From positions 23,560 to 87,559 of the forward strand of contig JBIJCF010000008.1 in assembly GCA_044344795.1 (NCBI GenBank): 64,000 bases of DNA, given 5' to 3'. Both the position numbers and the translations under genes were made by a program. This document shows, piece after piece, positions 25,553 to 35,232 of the stretch. The notes beneath the pieces are model-generated. The model was not told the DNA's origin. It was given only the letters and a program-made list of their open reading frames with translations, and did not search any database. Every line of letters starts with the position of its first letter. The stretch's first letter is position 1. This stretch comes from GCA-2737665 sp044344795. GTDB lineage: Bacteria > Bacteroidota > Bacteroidia > Palsa-965.

Positions 25553-27805
25553 TTAACGAATGAGGTTTACTCCTCCGATATATCGGGTGCTTTTACCATC
25601 GAGATCCTTCACGGTAATTTTGTACACGTACGTGTCGATCTGAACTTGCTTGCTGTTAAACGTACCATCCCATCCTTTCAGTGGATCAATAGTTTTGAAG
25701 ATTAAATTACCCCAACGATCAAACACCAACATTTCATATTCCCGCACATACGACAACGAAGAGAATACCGGCATAAAAAGATCATTGTTACCATTAGAAT
25801 TCGGTGTGAATGCATTCGGGATCCAAATCAATAGTTCAGGAGAAATTAATAACTCGTGGATCATTGTATCCGGACAAGCCCCACCCGCAGCGGAAACCAC
25901 CAGCATTACGGAGAACACTCCGGTGTCTTGATACGTGTAATATGGATTTTGAACGTTCGACGTCGCTCCGTTTTCATCAAAGAACCATTGCCATTCTACA
26001 GGTCCGTTCGTGCTTTGATCGGTGAAATAAATGGTAGAATTATTCAATGTTGCAGGTTGTGGAGATAACGTAAATTCAGCAACAGGACCCGGAATAACAT
26101 CTACCATCTGCGCAATAGTCAAGGTGTCCTTGCAACCTTGAGCAGAAGTTACATACAGCGTTACATCATATTGCCCCTGATTGATAAAGCAATGATTAGG
26201 ATTCTGCACGGTGTCACTTCCTCCATCACTATATTCCCACAACCATTGCGCTGCAGTGCTATTCGCAACTGTTGTTAAGTCTGTAAAATCAACGCATAAA
26301 GGAGAACATCCGGTCAATGGATCAGCACTAAATGCAGCAACAGGCAATTCATAAACGGTGATACTTCTTTGCGCAGTATCTGAACAGCCCAATGAATCCG
26401 TAACTTCCAGCACCACCGTGTAGCTTCCACTCAACGGATAGCTGTATGAAGGATCTGAGATATTGCTGGTATCGTTCGTCGACAAATTAACCCCGAAATC
26501 CCAATGGTAGTCGACGATTGGGCCATTGATGGTCACAGTAGTAGCAGAGCTAAAATCAATTTGTTCATTAGGACACGCGCTTGTTGCCGTAAATGCGGCT
26601 GTTGGTCCCGGAACTACGTTTATGACCACTAATCCCGATGTTGTTTGAGCCGGAGTTCCGTTATCTGTTCCGCTGATGGTGATGGTGTTAATTCCAAGAT
26701 TAGTGGGCAATCCCACAAAGAATGCATTTAAGTTAACAGGATTTGCCGGGGCAGATGGAACAACGGTAAGTCCTGTACCCGGGGTAGTTGCAGTAGCGCT
26801 GGTCAACTGATTATTTTCCGGCGACAAAAACTGTGCGGTAATGATGAAAGTATCTCCTACGCACAAATCGAATGTATCACACACCTGATTGGCGTTCATG
26901 ATCGGAGGCAAATTACCACCACCGCCTGCTGTGCACACATCAAGAAAAAACTGTTTATTATCTAACCAACTTATCTGACTCGCAGGTCCGAATGGCCCGT
27001 TGTAGTTGGTTCCCGGAGCATCGAATCGTCCGATCTGAATATAGTTAACACCATCACCCAAATTAGCACCGACAGTTGCCGCCGTACCTCCAAAACCGTT
27101 CACACCGCTGGATGCATCACCGGTTGTCCACTGCATATCGCCGTAACAGAATGCCGCATTAGATCCAGGCGGGAGCAACGGATCAGTTCCATCTGTAATG
27201 ATCAATTGAAAATCGTTCAGCTTATCAGTATGTTGCGAGAAATATCCAACGATTTCCCAACGCACGATCATTGCAGTTGGTGTGACCTTGTAATGCACAA
27301 CACCGCTTGCTAATCCGCGTGTATCAATGTCTGCCCAAAACGGTGCAATCATCGTGTAGTTAGCACTTGGAAATGCAGCAGAACTGAATGCTCCGTATGG
27401 ATTATTAAATGAGATATTACCGTTATTGTTAATGTAAACCTGATTAAAATTTTGTCCGTAAAAACAAAAGTTAAATGGCAGGTTAATTACTGCCGATGAA
27501 CCATCATCGTTGCGATACAAAGGAGCTATTCCGAATGGAAATGGCACCACCTGAAATGTAGCGTCCAAAGGAACAATACATTCACAATTAGCAGGAGCCT
27601 GCGGAGTTACAGGAGGTTGTTGTATAACGGGATTTGACTCCGGCTGACCTGCAGGATCAATGTAATACACACCATTATTCAACGCGCCGGCTGACTTCAG
27701 CGAATCGTAGACCAACGGAGATAATCCTACGGGCACTTGCTGCTGACCAAGGAGCGCTGCTTGAGCACAGACAACAATAATAAGTACAGCGAGAATACGC
27801 TTCAT
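25553..27805 (-). CDS. Large T9SS cargo protein with nidogen-like and PKD domains (type B sorting domain)
   Basis: A 750-residue secreted protein. After the signal peptide and a Pro/Gln-rich linker, a nidogen-like domain spans about residues 95-290 (VYINNNGNISFNNPYG, FWADIDTRG). An Ig-like segment (about 305-395) and three PKD-like modules (about 400-660) follow; NPYYTYQDTGVFSVML is typical of PKD. The last 90 residues are the gliding-motility-associated C-terminal domain (IWIPNAFTPNSNGNNDLF, FDRWGNLIF, GWDG, YVYKITVKDLDG), the type B T9SS signal. The likely role is adhesion or a surface structure. No enzymatic domain is visible. Confidence 0.88.
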   Translation of the reverse strand: MKRILAVLIIVVCAQAALLGQQQVPVGLSPLVYDSLKSAGALNNGVYYIDPAGQPESNPVIQQPPVTPQAPANCECIVPLDATFQVVPFPFGIAPLYRNDDGSSAVINLPFNFCFYGQNFNQVYINNNGNISFNNPYGAFSSAAFPSANYTMIAPFWADIDTRGLASGVVHYKVTPTAMIVRWEIVGYFSQHTDKLNDFQLIITDGTDPLLPPGSNAAFCYGDMQWTTGDASSGVNGFGGTAATVGANLGDGVNYIQIGRFDAPGTNYNGPFGPASQISWLDNKQFFLDVCTAGGGGNLPPIMNANQVCDTFDLCVGDTFIITAQFLSPENNQLTSATATTPGTGLTVVPSAPANPVNLNAFFVGLPTNLGINTITISGTDNGTPAQTTSGLVVINVVPGPTAAFTATSACPNEQIDFSSATTVTINGPIVDYHWDFGVNLSTNDTSNISDPSYSYPLSGSYTVVLEVTDSLGCSDTAQRSITVYELPVAAFSADPLTGCSPLCVDFTDLTTVANSTAAQWLWEYSDGGSDTVQNPNHCFINQGQYDVTLYVTSAQGCKDTLTIAQMVDVIPGPVAEFTLSPQPATLNNSTIYFTDQSTNGPVEWQWFFDENGATSNVQNPYYTYQDTGVFSVMLVVSAAGGACPDTMIHELLISPELLIWIPNAFTPNSNGNNDLFMPVFSSLSYVREYEMLVFDRWGNLIFKTIDPLKGWDGTFNSKQVQIDTYVYKITVKDLDGKSTRYIGGVNLIR

Positions 27806-27846
27806 GGGTTTAGGATGATAAGTCAGTCAATCATGTGTTTGCTTCG

Positions 27847-27854
27847 TAAAGATA
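27847..27854 (-). promoter_or_regulatory. Possible -7 box (TATCTTTA) for the PKD cargo gene
   Basis: One mismatch from TAnnTTTG on the minus strand, 41 bases before the cargo gene start, in the divergent region shared with the MATE exporter gene. Confidence 0.3.
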
Positions 27855-27882
27855 CGACAATACTGCTTCCTCTCAAATTGCA

Positions 27883-27890
27883 TACATTTG
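27883..27890 (+). promoter_or_regulatory. -7 promoter box TACATTTG before the MATE exporter
   Basis: Perfect box 17 bases upstream of ATG 27908. It lies inside any longer reading of the gene from 27737 and supports the downstream start. Confidence 0.6.
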
Positions 27891-27907
27891 CCGTCTTTTT
27901 GCATATA

Positions 27908-29233
27908 ATGACTTGGTCCACACATATTAAAGCAACCATTTTACTGGCACTTCCTGTTTGCTTTAGCAATATGGGTCATATCGTTGTGGACCTCACCGAT
28001 AACTTTTTTATAGGTCAATTACCGGAAAAAACGGCGGGACAAGCGGCAGTAAGTCTTGCCGGGGCAATATACACGACAATTCTGGTCTTGGCCATCGGCA
28101 TTTCGTATGGGATAACGCCAATTGTTGCCGAACTCAGCGCCAAAAATGCTCCCGAAAAAATTGTCGGGCATCTTCGTCAGGCTATCATGACTAATTTTTT
28201 AGTTTCAGTGGTGCTATTGGGTGTTTTGTTTTTAATAACTCCATTACTTCATCAAACGGATCAACCGAAGGAGGTGACAGATCTTGCTATACGATTTCTG
28301 GGCGTTATCATGTTGTCTATGGTACCCTTAAGTTTGTTTTTCACATTCAAACAATTTCTGGAAGGTCTATCCGATACGAAGGCTGCTATGTTCATTACCT
28401 TAAGTGGAAATGCATTAAACATTACACTTAATTATGCGATGGTGTTCGGCAACTGGGGCTTTCCGCAGTTAGGAGTAATGGGTTCCTGCTGGGCAACATT
28501 TATCGCCAGAATGTACATGGGACTTGCGTTGCCCGTTTACGTATACTTTCACCCAATTTATAAAAAGTACCGTTCAGGATTTATTCCCGGCAAATGGGAT
28601 AAATCAATTATTCGTGAACAACTTAAAATCGGTGTTCCTTCCGGGTTAATTTTTGTCATGGAAGTGGCCGCATTCGGAATACCAACCTTATTTATCCCGG
28701 GCACCGAACAATTGGCAGCGCATCGTGTAGCGTTAGGTTTAGCGGCATTATCGTATATGATTTCGAGCGGCATCGGCGCAGCTGCAACCATACGTGTAGG
28801 TCATTTTGTAGGATTGAATGATCCTGAAAATATTCGTAAATCAGGATACTCTGCTGTATTACTTTCGCTGGTGGTAATGAGTATTGCAGCATTCGTGTTT
28901 ATCGTTGGCAACACTGCTCTTCCGTCCTACTTTAATAATGATCCGGGAGTATTAGCATACGCCGGCCCGCTATTATTGATTGGCGCCGCATTTCAGCTTT
29001 TCGATGGAACACAAGTGGTTTCACAAGGTGCATTGCGGGGATTAAAAGACACGCTCGTTCCCGGAATTATTGCATTCGCTGCTTATTGGGTTGTAGGCCT
29101 TCCTATCAGCTACGTATTTTGCGTCCCTATGCAAATGGGTGTAAATGGCGTGTGGTATGGATTCGTTGTCGGACTAGCTGTGGCGTCAATCGGATTTATT
29201 ATACGCTTCCGACGTCTCGCTTTGCTTCGTTAG
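27908..29233 (+). CDS. MATE-family multidrug/cation efflux transporter
   Basis: A 441-residue membrane protein, the usual MATE length, when started at ATG 27908. An open frame extends to 27737, but the extra 57 residues are not MATE-like and cover the promoter box. About twelve transmembrane helices alternate with short loops. Family features include LPVCFSNMGHIVVDLTDNFFIG near the start and, halfway through, the second-half equivalent around GVPSGLIFVMEVAAFGIPTLF. MATE proteins export drugs or metabolites in exchange for sodium or protons. The stop overlaps the stop of the converging DinB gene by four bases. Confidence 0.88.
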   Translation: MTWSTHIKATILLALPVCFSNMGHIVVDLTDNFFIGQLPEKTAGQAAVSLAGAIYTTILVLAIGISYGITPIVAELSAKNAPEKIVGHLRQAIMTNFLVSVVLLGVLFLITPLLHQTDQPKEVTDLAIRFLGVIMLSMVPLSLFFTFKQFLEGLSDTKAAMFITLSGNALNITLNYAMVFGNWGFPQLGVMGSCWATFIARMYMGLALPVYVYFHPIYKKYRSGFIPGKWDKSIIREQLKIGVPSGLIFVMEVAAFGIPTLFIPGTEQLAAHRVALGLAALSYMISSGIGAAATIRVGHFVGLNDPENIRKSGYSAVLLSLVVMSIAAFVFIVGNTALPSYFNNDPGVLAYAGPLLLIGAAFQLFDGTQVVSQGALRGLKDTLVPGIIAFAAYWVVGLPISYVFCVPMQMGVNGVWYGFVVGLAVASIGFIIRFRRLALLR

Positions 29234-29766
29234 TCCTGTTCTAACATGTAGCGCTCACGAATAATACGTTCGTGATGAATAACATGTCCTACAATGACAA
29301 ATAATAATGCACGAGGTGTTGTAATGTGATTGTTCGCAGTCAAACTTCGATCCAATTCTTCATTCGTCATTCCGCGAAATAACGACAGTGTCGCTTCACG
29401 AATTGTTCCGAACTCGTGCACAAGATCGAACATCGTGCGTCGATTAAAGTCTGCGTTGGTCACGTAATTATTTTCATCGAACCCCGGAAGCGATTGCGTT
29501 TCACCACGAGCGCCTGCCAATGCGCGGTACGCCATGATACGTTCTGTATCGTTAATGTGTCCGATAATTTCTTTTATGGTCCACTTGCCTTCTGCGTAAC
29601 GATAATCTTCTCTGTCCGACGGAACCTCAGAAACCAAACCTTTCATTTGCAATAACTGAGTCTCTACCAAACGAAAAATATTTTCATCAGGAACGAGATC
29701 AATGTACCGTTCAAAGTATGGCTGATATGTTCCCTTTTGAGGCTTACCAATTACCGCGTATTTCAT
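29230..29766 (-). CDS. DinB-family protein
   Basis: A 178-residue four-helix-bundle protein of the DinB/YfiT superfamily. Putative metal-binding histidines are in EIIGHINDTERIMAYRAL and VGHVIHHERIIRERY, the typical three-His arrangement. The segment YRYAEGKWTIKE is common in this family. Members include thiol-dependent transferases of uncertain substrates. It overlaps the M3 peptidase gene upstream by four bases (ATGA), so the two are coupled. Confidence 0.85.
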   Translation of the reverse strand: MKYAVIGKPQKGTYQPYFERYIDLVPDENIFRLVETQLLQMKGLVSEVPSDREDYRYAEGKWTIKEIIGHINDTERIMAYRALAGARGETQSLPGFDENNYVTNADFNRRTMFDLVHEFGTIREATLSLFRGMTNEELDRSLTANNHITTPRALLFVIVGHVIHHERIIRERYMLEQD

Positions 29767-31475
29767 GGTACTTTAAGATGATTGAGTTCGCTTTGTACAA
29801 AATTCATTAACTCTTCTACGTATGACTTACTGAAATCAAACTTAATTCCGGCAGCCTTATAAATTTCAGGAATTGACGCTGTATACCCGAGTTTCAATGC
29901 ATTTTTAAACTGAGTCAACGTAGTTGAAGGATCTTGCTTATAATTTCTCCAGACAGCTAAAGCGCCTAATTGAGCCATGCCATACTCGATGTAGTAAAAC
30001 GGCACTTCATAAATATGCAATTGACGTTGCCAGGAATAATTCCTGTACTGCTGATACGATTGCCAATTCACCACACCGGAATCGAAACGACCAATAATAG
30101 CAATCCACGCGGCATCGCGTTGTTCTGACGTATGATTTTTGTTCGTGTACAACCAATGTTGAAAAGCGTCAACGGCAGCCACCCATGGCAATGTAGCAAT
30201 CACCTTTTCCAACTGTTCAACTTTAGCACGCCGCAATTCTTCTCGATCAGGAATAAAAACATCCCAATGTTCCATCGTCAACAATTCCATGGACATAGAA
30301 GCCAATTCACACACTTCAGAAGGTGGATCCTTTACACCCTTTAAGGGCAGATAATTCATTAAAAAAGAATGAACTGCATGCCCCGCTTCATGAACCATAG
30401 TAACCAGATCACGCAAAGTGCCTGCAGAGTTCATGAATATGAAAGGTGCTCCTGTTTCTGCTAACGGATAGTTATATCCTCCGGGAGCTTTACCGATACG
30501 TGAATCCAAATCAAAATGCCCAAGCTCATTCATTGTACGAATAAAACCGGCGAATTCAGAATCAATTTTATTTAAGCAAGTTATTGTCTTGTCAATAAGT
30601 TCATTGCCACCGGCAAAAGGTTTCACGGCAGGCTTACCACTAACATCTACATCCAGATCATAAGGCAACAACTCGTGCAACTGCATCGCATCTTTTCGTT
30701 GCATTTCAATCGTGCGCATAACAGGCACCACAGCAGATTCGATCGCTGTATGAAATTGAAAACAATCGTTTGCGGTATAATCAAATCGTGCCATCGCATC
30801 AAAACTGTATGCCGCGTAGTCGCTGTATCCCGCATTTGTTGCCACATCCTGACGCAACACGGTAAGTTCATCCAACAACAGATCAAGCTGTGCTTTATCC
30901 TGTGAGCGACGCTGTTGAATTGCTTCATATACTTGGCGGCGCTTTTCTCTATCTGGATTCTTAAGAAATACGGCGGCTTGTTGCAAGGTTAGTTCCTTCT
31001 CATCAACGATGATGGTTTGTGCACTTGCAATTTGTCCATACTCCTGACTCTTCGTGCTGATTTGCGAAAAGATGGGAATGTTCTCCTCGCGAAACATCTT
31101 AAGTTCATTCAGAATCAACTTTTTGTAAATACCATACAGCGCATCATCCAGATCCTTCAAGAACGGAGAATCTGCAATTCGTTCATGCAGTTGATTAAAT
31201 AATTTAGCTGCTGGAGGCTCAATTTCGTTGACAAAATATTCGTAGCGATCCTGCAACTTCTTATTGGTGGTGTCGCACGTAAAACGTATATATCGCCATG
31301 CCAGATCCTCACTGAATACAGCTTCTAATTCACTAAGGTCTTTTAACCACGCTGAAAAATCTTCTGCGTTTTGCCACTTACGTTGCAGAAGATTATCGCA
31401 AAAAGGTTCCAGTTCCGCCCAATTGGAGATGGCAAAACTTTCCGGTAAGAAATGTCTGCGTATTTGAACACTCAT
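29763..31475 (-). CDS. M3-family oligoendopeptidase
   Basis: A 570-residue zinc peptidase of the oligoendopeptidase F group. The zinc motif HEAGH lies at residues 362-366 (MVHEAGHAVHSF), with a further Glu in PSEVCELASMSMELL about 25 residues later as the third ligand. APGGYNYPLAETGAPFIFMN precedes the active site. No signal peptide, so it probably degrades cytoplasmic peptides. It is followed directly by the DinB-family gene. Confidence 0.92.
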   Translation of the reverse strand: MSVQIRRHFLPESFAISNWAELEPFCDNLLQRKWQNAEDFSAWLKDLSELEAVFSEDLAWRYIRFTCDTTNKKLQDRYEYFVNEIEPPAAKLFNQLHERIADSPFLKDLDDALYGIYKKLILNELKMFREENIPIFSQISTKSQEYGQIASAQTIIVDEKELTLQQAAVFLKNPDREKRRQVYEAIQQRRSQDKAQLDLLLDELTVLRQDVATNAGYSDYAAYSFDAMARFDYTANDCFQFHTAIESAVVPVMRTIEMQRKDAMQLHELLPYDLDVDVSGKPAVKPFAGGNELIDKTITCLNKIDSEFAGFIRTMNELGHFDLDSRIGKAPGGYNYPLAETGAPFIFMNSAGTLRDLVTMVHEAGHAVHSFLMNYLPLKGVKDPPSEVCELASMSMELLTMEHWDVFIPDREELRRAKVEQLEKVIATLPWVAAVDAFQHWLYTNKNHTSEQRDAAWIAIIGRFDSGVVNWQSYQQYRNYSWQRQLHIYEVPFYYIEYGMAQLGALAVWRNYKQDPSTTLTQFKNALKLGYTASIPEIYKAAGIKFDFSKSYVEELMNFVQSELNHLKVP

Positions 31476-31490
31476 AACTGCTGTAGACTA

Positions 31491-31498
31491 CAAAAATA
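31491..31498 (-). promoter_or_regulatory. -7 promoter box TATTTTTG for the M3 peptidase gene
   Basis: Perfect box on the minus strand, 15 bases before the peptidase ATG. It is formed by the T-rich tail of the terminator of the preceding gene. Confidence 0.5.
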
Positions 31499-31525
31499 AA
31501 AACCGGTCTATGCAGAACCGGTTTT
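31499..31525 (-). terminator. Hairpin terminator of the DUF5606 gene
   Basis: AAAACCGGT (31499-31507) and ACCGGTTTT (31517-31525) pair around a nine-base loop that includes the stop codon of the DUF5606 gene. On the minus strand the stem is followed by a T-rich run that merges into the next promoter box. Confidence 0.7.
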
Positions 31526-32056
31526 ACGAACACCTTGTGCTTTTACTTTCGGCGCATTCGTTTTGACATTTTGTTTTGCGCTAATGTCCTTCTTTACAGC
31601 CGGCGCTTTAACCTTTTCTTTGTCCGCACCTTTTACTGCTTTAGCACCTTCCTCCTTGCTTTCTTCAGGCTTAGCTTCGAGCAACCCTGCGCCATGCAAC
31701 AAGCGATACCAATTGAACAACTTCTTAATATCTGAAGTGTGAACGCGATCTTCGTCGTACTCCGGCAGGGCTTCTTTCATGTAAGCACGCAATCCTTTTT
31801 CGTCTGTTGCTTTCGGATCGATACACAATCCACCTTTTTCTTTATCGTAAATTTTGGCGAGAACATCCTTCAACGGCATATCCTCTGTAGTAGAGTAAAT
31901 ACTGATGTCTTCCAGCGCACTGATTTTGTGCGAACCGAAAGCTGTCGTACGCTTTTTATCAATCAACGACTCCACAACAACACCATTTTTTGCCTGAGCC
32001 ACTACTTTATACAAACCGGGCTGTCCGGCAATTGCAATTACGTTACTGATATCCAT
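31508..32056 (-). CDS. DUF5606 domain protein with charged tail
   Basis: A 182-residue cytoplasmic protein. The first 115 residues (starting MDISNVIAIAGQPGLYKVV, with KISALEDISIYSTTEDMPL and YDEDRVHTSDIKKLFNWY) match my memory of the Bacteroidota family DUF5606, whose function is unknown. The last 55 residues are low-complexity Lys/Ala/Glu (KEEGAKAVKGADKEKVKAPA). Its own promoter box lies 19 bases upstream and a terminator covers its stop, so it appears to be a single-gene unit. Confidence 0.75.
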   Translation of the reverse strand: MDISNVIAIAGQPGLYKVVAQAKNGVVVESLIDKKRTTAFGSHKISALEDISIYSTTEDMPLKDVLAKIYDKEKGGLCIDPKATDEKGLRAYMKEALPEYDEDRVHTSDIKKLFNWYRLLHGAGLLEAKPEESKEEGAKAVKGADKEKVKAPAVKKDISAKQNVKTNAPKVKAQGVRKTGSA

Positions 32057-32075
32057 AGTTTAAAAAGTATTTGCG

Positions 32076-32083
32076 CAAATGTA
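32076..32083 (-). promoter_or_regulatory. -7 promoter box TACATTTG for the DUF5606 gene
   Basis: Perfect box on the minus strand, 19 bases before ATG 32056. Confidence 0.6.
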
Positions 32084-32107
32084 CTAAACGTCGGGCGGTC
32101 TGAGAAG

Positions 32108-32146
32108 TTCAGACCTTAAAGGTTTTAAAAACCTTTAAGGTCTGAA
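32108..32146. repeat. Long perfect palindrome, candidate dispersed repeat
   Basis: TTCAGACCTTAAAGGT (32108-32123) is the exact reverse complement of 32131-32146. The seven central bases are also nearly self-complementary, so the stem could extend further. It lies between a separate terminator (32149-32180) and the DUF5606 promoter, so it is not needed for termination. I recall similar AGACCTTAAAGGT palindromes scattered in other Bacteroidota genomes; only one copy was seen in this window. Confidence 0.6.
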
Positions 32147-32148
32147 AC

Positions 32149-32180
32149 AAAAAAACCACCCCTTTCGAGGTGGTTTTTTT
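32149..32180 (-). terminator. Terminator of the large subtilase gene
   Basis: AAAAAAACCACC (32149-32160) pairs with GGTGGTTTTTTT (32169-32180) around the loop CCTTTCGA. It lies 14 bases after the stop codon of the protease gene at 32195 and ends in a T-run on the minus strand. Confidence 0.88.
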
Positions 32181-32194
32181 ACCTAATATGCTTA

Positions 32195-35062
32195 TCAGTG
32201 TGATATCAAAACCTTGCGATTATGAATTACAGCACCGTTTACCATTTTCAAAATATAAATGCCATTAGGCAAAGTCGCTACATCAATTGTTGTAGTGTAT
32301 GCACCAGGTGTACGTGTTCCTGAAGCAACATTCAACACTTCACGACCCGCAGCATCAAACAAGCGAATGTCCACGTTACCCTGCTCTGCTACTGCATAAT
32401 TGATTGTTGCAGTGTTATTCGCCGGATTAGGGAATAACTGTAAAAACGCATCATTTAACGAAGCAATCGGAGTAACATTCAATGGACTGTTGTTATCATA
32501 CATCACCTGAGCATCCAATGCACTTGTCTGTAAGTCCGTGAGGTTATCTCCTGCAATTAATGCAAAAGCAACCGTAACAGAATCTCCTGCTGCAATAGTG
32601 AAAGGTCCTGAACTTACTACATCGCAAACGTCTGCGCCATTACCGGCAACACCGGCTTGGTTTCTGTTAGTTGACAATGAAGTATACTTTTCAGATGTTG
32701 TGTAATCACCGTAAATATCAATTCCACCTGCTCCGCCAGTAACGTTATCTATTGCGTAATGCACAACGGGCGCATTATTGGTCAATAATTTAATACCGCA
32801 ATACTTTCCGCCTGAACCGGAATAATACACGTAACCCATATTATTTGTCGCATCGAAATCCGCCTTGTTCTGACCATAAGTGGTAGCATCAATATCCCAA
32901 TCAGCGAAAATCCCTGCAAACAAACTATTCATGGTAGTAGTGCCTGTATTCACAATAGTGTACTGCACGATCACATATTTACTATGAGGCGCCTGTGACC
33001 ATGCCCAAGCTTTGTGTCCAACGGTAACAGGTAATGGTGATGGAGAAACATTATCGCGGAAACGACCTTCAACATCAAAATCAGACACTACAGCAGGAAC
33101 CACCTCACGAACGTTCATCACGGATGAAAAATCATTATCGCCCCCTGTTGTTCCGCGCGCACGGTCACTTACTTTAGTTGCAGAAGTTCCCACCATGAAA
33201 GATGCTTCATATAACAAAGATCCATTCTGCTGATAATCAAATCCTAAACCTTGCATTTGCTGATCCATATTATATCCGATTAGCCCCTTACTGGTTATTG
33301 TAGTCCATACGTCGTTAACTGTAATGTTGATATAATCCACGTTTACAATAACGCTGAAGAATTTATTCACAGAATAAGAACCATCAGTAATGTTTAATTG
33401 GAAAGTGATCTGTTGATTTACAGGAGCCGATGGATTTACACGCACAGTAAATGGATCTCCGCCGTTACTTGCTGTAGCCAATGTATTGATTGCACCAACT
33501 GAAGTTGTTCCGTCCAATACGGTTACAAATCCGCCGGCTGTTACTACTGTAAGTGTTGCATTAACGTTGGTAGCGTTTGCCAGGTAGTTAATGAAGTCAC
33601 CGGTGATACGAATAGTATCATTAGCCACAAACGCATTATCGTTGTTATCTACAAATACACGATTGATATAGTCTAGCGAAGGTGCTGAAGGATCTGTTAA
33701 TGCGCGATACAAGTTGATACGACCTGTTCCCAATTTGTTAGCATACTGTGCGTTAGATGAAGGTGCATTGTAGATGTTATCTGCTGTTTGCTTCAAACGC
33801 TCACCGGCCTGCAATGCGTTATAATTTGGGAAGTATGCACGAACAACGCCCGCAGCACCAGCGCACACCGGTGATGCCATAGAAGTACCGCTACTTGGTG
33901 CGTAGCTGTTGCCTGACCAACAAGAGTAAATGTTAGATCCCGGGGCACAAACGTCAACAGTGTAATTGTAATTCGAGAAGTTTGATTTAGCATCATTCGA
34001 TCCTGTTGAGCCGACGCTCAACACCTTGTCAAATGCAGCCGGATAAAAAGCTTCATCCAAATTATTATTTCCTGCAGCAGCTACAACCAAAGCATCCATA
34101 TTAATAGTTGCATAATCAATCACCTGCTGACCAAAAGAACCGCCCCCAGTTCCACCCCAAGAACAGTTAATTACTTTACAGCCGTGATCTGCAGCATAGG
34201 TTATACCCTGATAAGATGCTACCAGCTGACCTGACGAGTTGGATATCTTAACAGGTAAAAACGTACAACTAAAACCGGAACCTGCACTTCCGGACCCGTT
34301 GTTGATCTGAGCTGCAGCACATCCTCCAACGTGCACACCATGTGCATTAGAAGCCCATGTCGGATTGTTGTCATTATCCGCAACGTCCCAACCACGGTAA
34401 TTATCAATATAGCCATCGTTATCATCGTCATTACCATTGATTGGATCAGCCGCGTTATACGCGATTTTGTTCGTCAGATCCGTATGGTTCAATTCTGTAC
34501 CGGTATCAGTAATACCTATAGTAACATTAGCGTTTCCTTGACCAATATCCCAACCTGTGGTTCCGTTACCCGCTGCAGCAATTTTGTATAAGTAATAGGA
34601 AGTAGAATTGGTTGCTCCAGGATCTGTAGGGATATAAGTCAGTTTCGGAATGTAATACGGTTCAACATATTCGAAGTAACCCAAAGCATTCATTTTGCCA
34701 ATTGCCTTTTCCAATGACAAAGCACCGTTGTATTTGACAGTGTAAATCAATGATAAGTCAACCATTTCCATGCCGAACGCGTTGTACTTCTTTTCAGGCG
34801 CTTTATGCATTGGAAATACTCTCTTTACCTCAACTGCTCCAATCATTAACAAAAAGTCATTGACTGCAGGAATGTCAATACGTTCAGGTGAACACTGAGC
34901 ACGAAACTCAGGCTTCACATTAAGCACCATGGTATTAGGCAAATACTCGTCAGCCGCTAACTGACTAATCGGCGTATGCGGACGCACGTAAGATGGAACT
35001 CCGCCGGCAAAAGCCGTTGCTGCAAATGAAGTTGCTGCTAGAAGTGTAAATAATTTTTTCAT
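32195..35062 (-). CDS. Large secreted S8 (subtilisin) protease with T9SS sorting domain
   Basis: A 955-residue secreted protease. The signal peptide is MKKLFTLLAATSFAATAFAG, followed by a propeptide to about residue 150. The catalytic residues are all present: Asp186 in GITDTGTELNH, His241 in NAHGVHVGG, Asn332 in AAAGNNN and Ser394 in GTSMASP. An acidic loop NGNDDDNDGYIDN at 210-221 resembles a calcium site. About 400 residues of beta-rich domains follow, then a type A T9SS tail (LFPNPANNTATINY, DAAGREVLNV, LPNGIYILKMVNGAVIHNRK). The likely role is extracellular protein degradation. It is divergent from the next cargo gene. Confidence 0.92.
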   Translation of the reverse strand: MKKLFTLLAATSFAATAFAGGVPSYVRPHTPISQLAADEYLPNTMVLNVKPEFRAQCSPERIDIPAVNDFLLMIGAVEVKRVFPMHKAPEKKYNAFGMEMVDLSLIYTVKYNGALSLEKAIGKMNALGYFEYVEPYYIPKLTYIPTDPGATNSTSYYLYKIAAAGNGTTGWDIGQGNANVTIGITDTGTELNHTDLTNKIAYNAADPINGNDDDNDGYIDNYRGWDVADNDNNPTWASNAHGVHVGGCAAAQINNGSGSAGSGFSCTFLPVKISNSSGQLVASYQGITYAADHGCKVINCSWGGTGGGSFGQQVIDYATINMDALVVAAAGNNNLDEAFYPAAFDKVLSVGSTGSNDAKSNFSNYNYTVDVCAPGSNIYSCWSGNSYAPSSGTSMASPVCAGAAGVVRAYFPNYNALQAGERLKQTADNIYNAPSSNAQYANKLGTGRINLYRALTDPSAPSLDYINRVFVDNNDNAFVANDTIRITGDFINYLANATNVNATLTVVTAGGFVTVLDGTTSVGAINTLATASNGGDPFTVRVNPSAPVNQQITFQLNITDGSYSVNKFFSVIVNVDYINITVNDVWTTITSKGLIGYNMDQQMQGLGFDYQQNGSLLYEASFMVGTSATKVSDRARGTTGGDNDFSSVMNVREVVPAVVSDFDVEGRFRDNVSPSPLPVTVGHKAWAWSQAPHSKYVIVQYTIVNTGTTTMNSLFAGIFADWDIDATTYGQNKADFDATNNMGYVYYSGSGGKYCGIKLLTNNAPVVHYAIDNVTGGAGGIDIYGDYTTSEKYTSLSTNRNQAGVAGNGADVCDVVSSGPFTIAAGDSVTVAFALIAGDNLTDLQTSALDAQVMYDNNSPLNVTPIASLNDAFLQLFPNPANNTATINYAVAEQGNVDIRLFDAAGREVLNVASGTRTPGAYTTTIDVATLPNGIYILKMVNGAVIHNRKVLISH

Positions 35063-35232
35063 CGACTGTTTACTTGTTGTTTGGTGTAGAGTGTGAATAT
35101 AGAGTGAACCTTACCGAATTCCAAATTATTTAACCTCAATAATCTCCTTATTATCAGGTGATTCCAAAATAAAGACTTAGAGGATCATCATTTTGCCTAT
35201 TTTCGCCCTGCTTTAACATAATCTCGTAACAA

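Noticed and set aside
27737..27907. 57-residue N-terminal extension of the MATE protein
   Set aside because: It is not MATE-like, reaches into the divergent gene's start and spans the promoter box at 27883.
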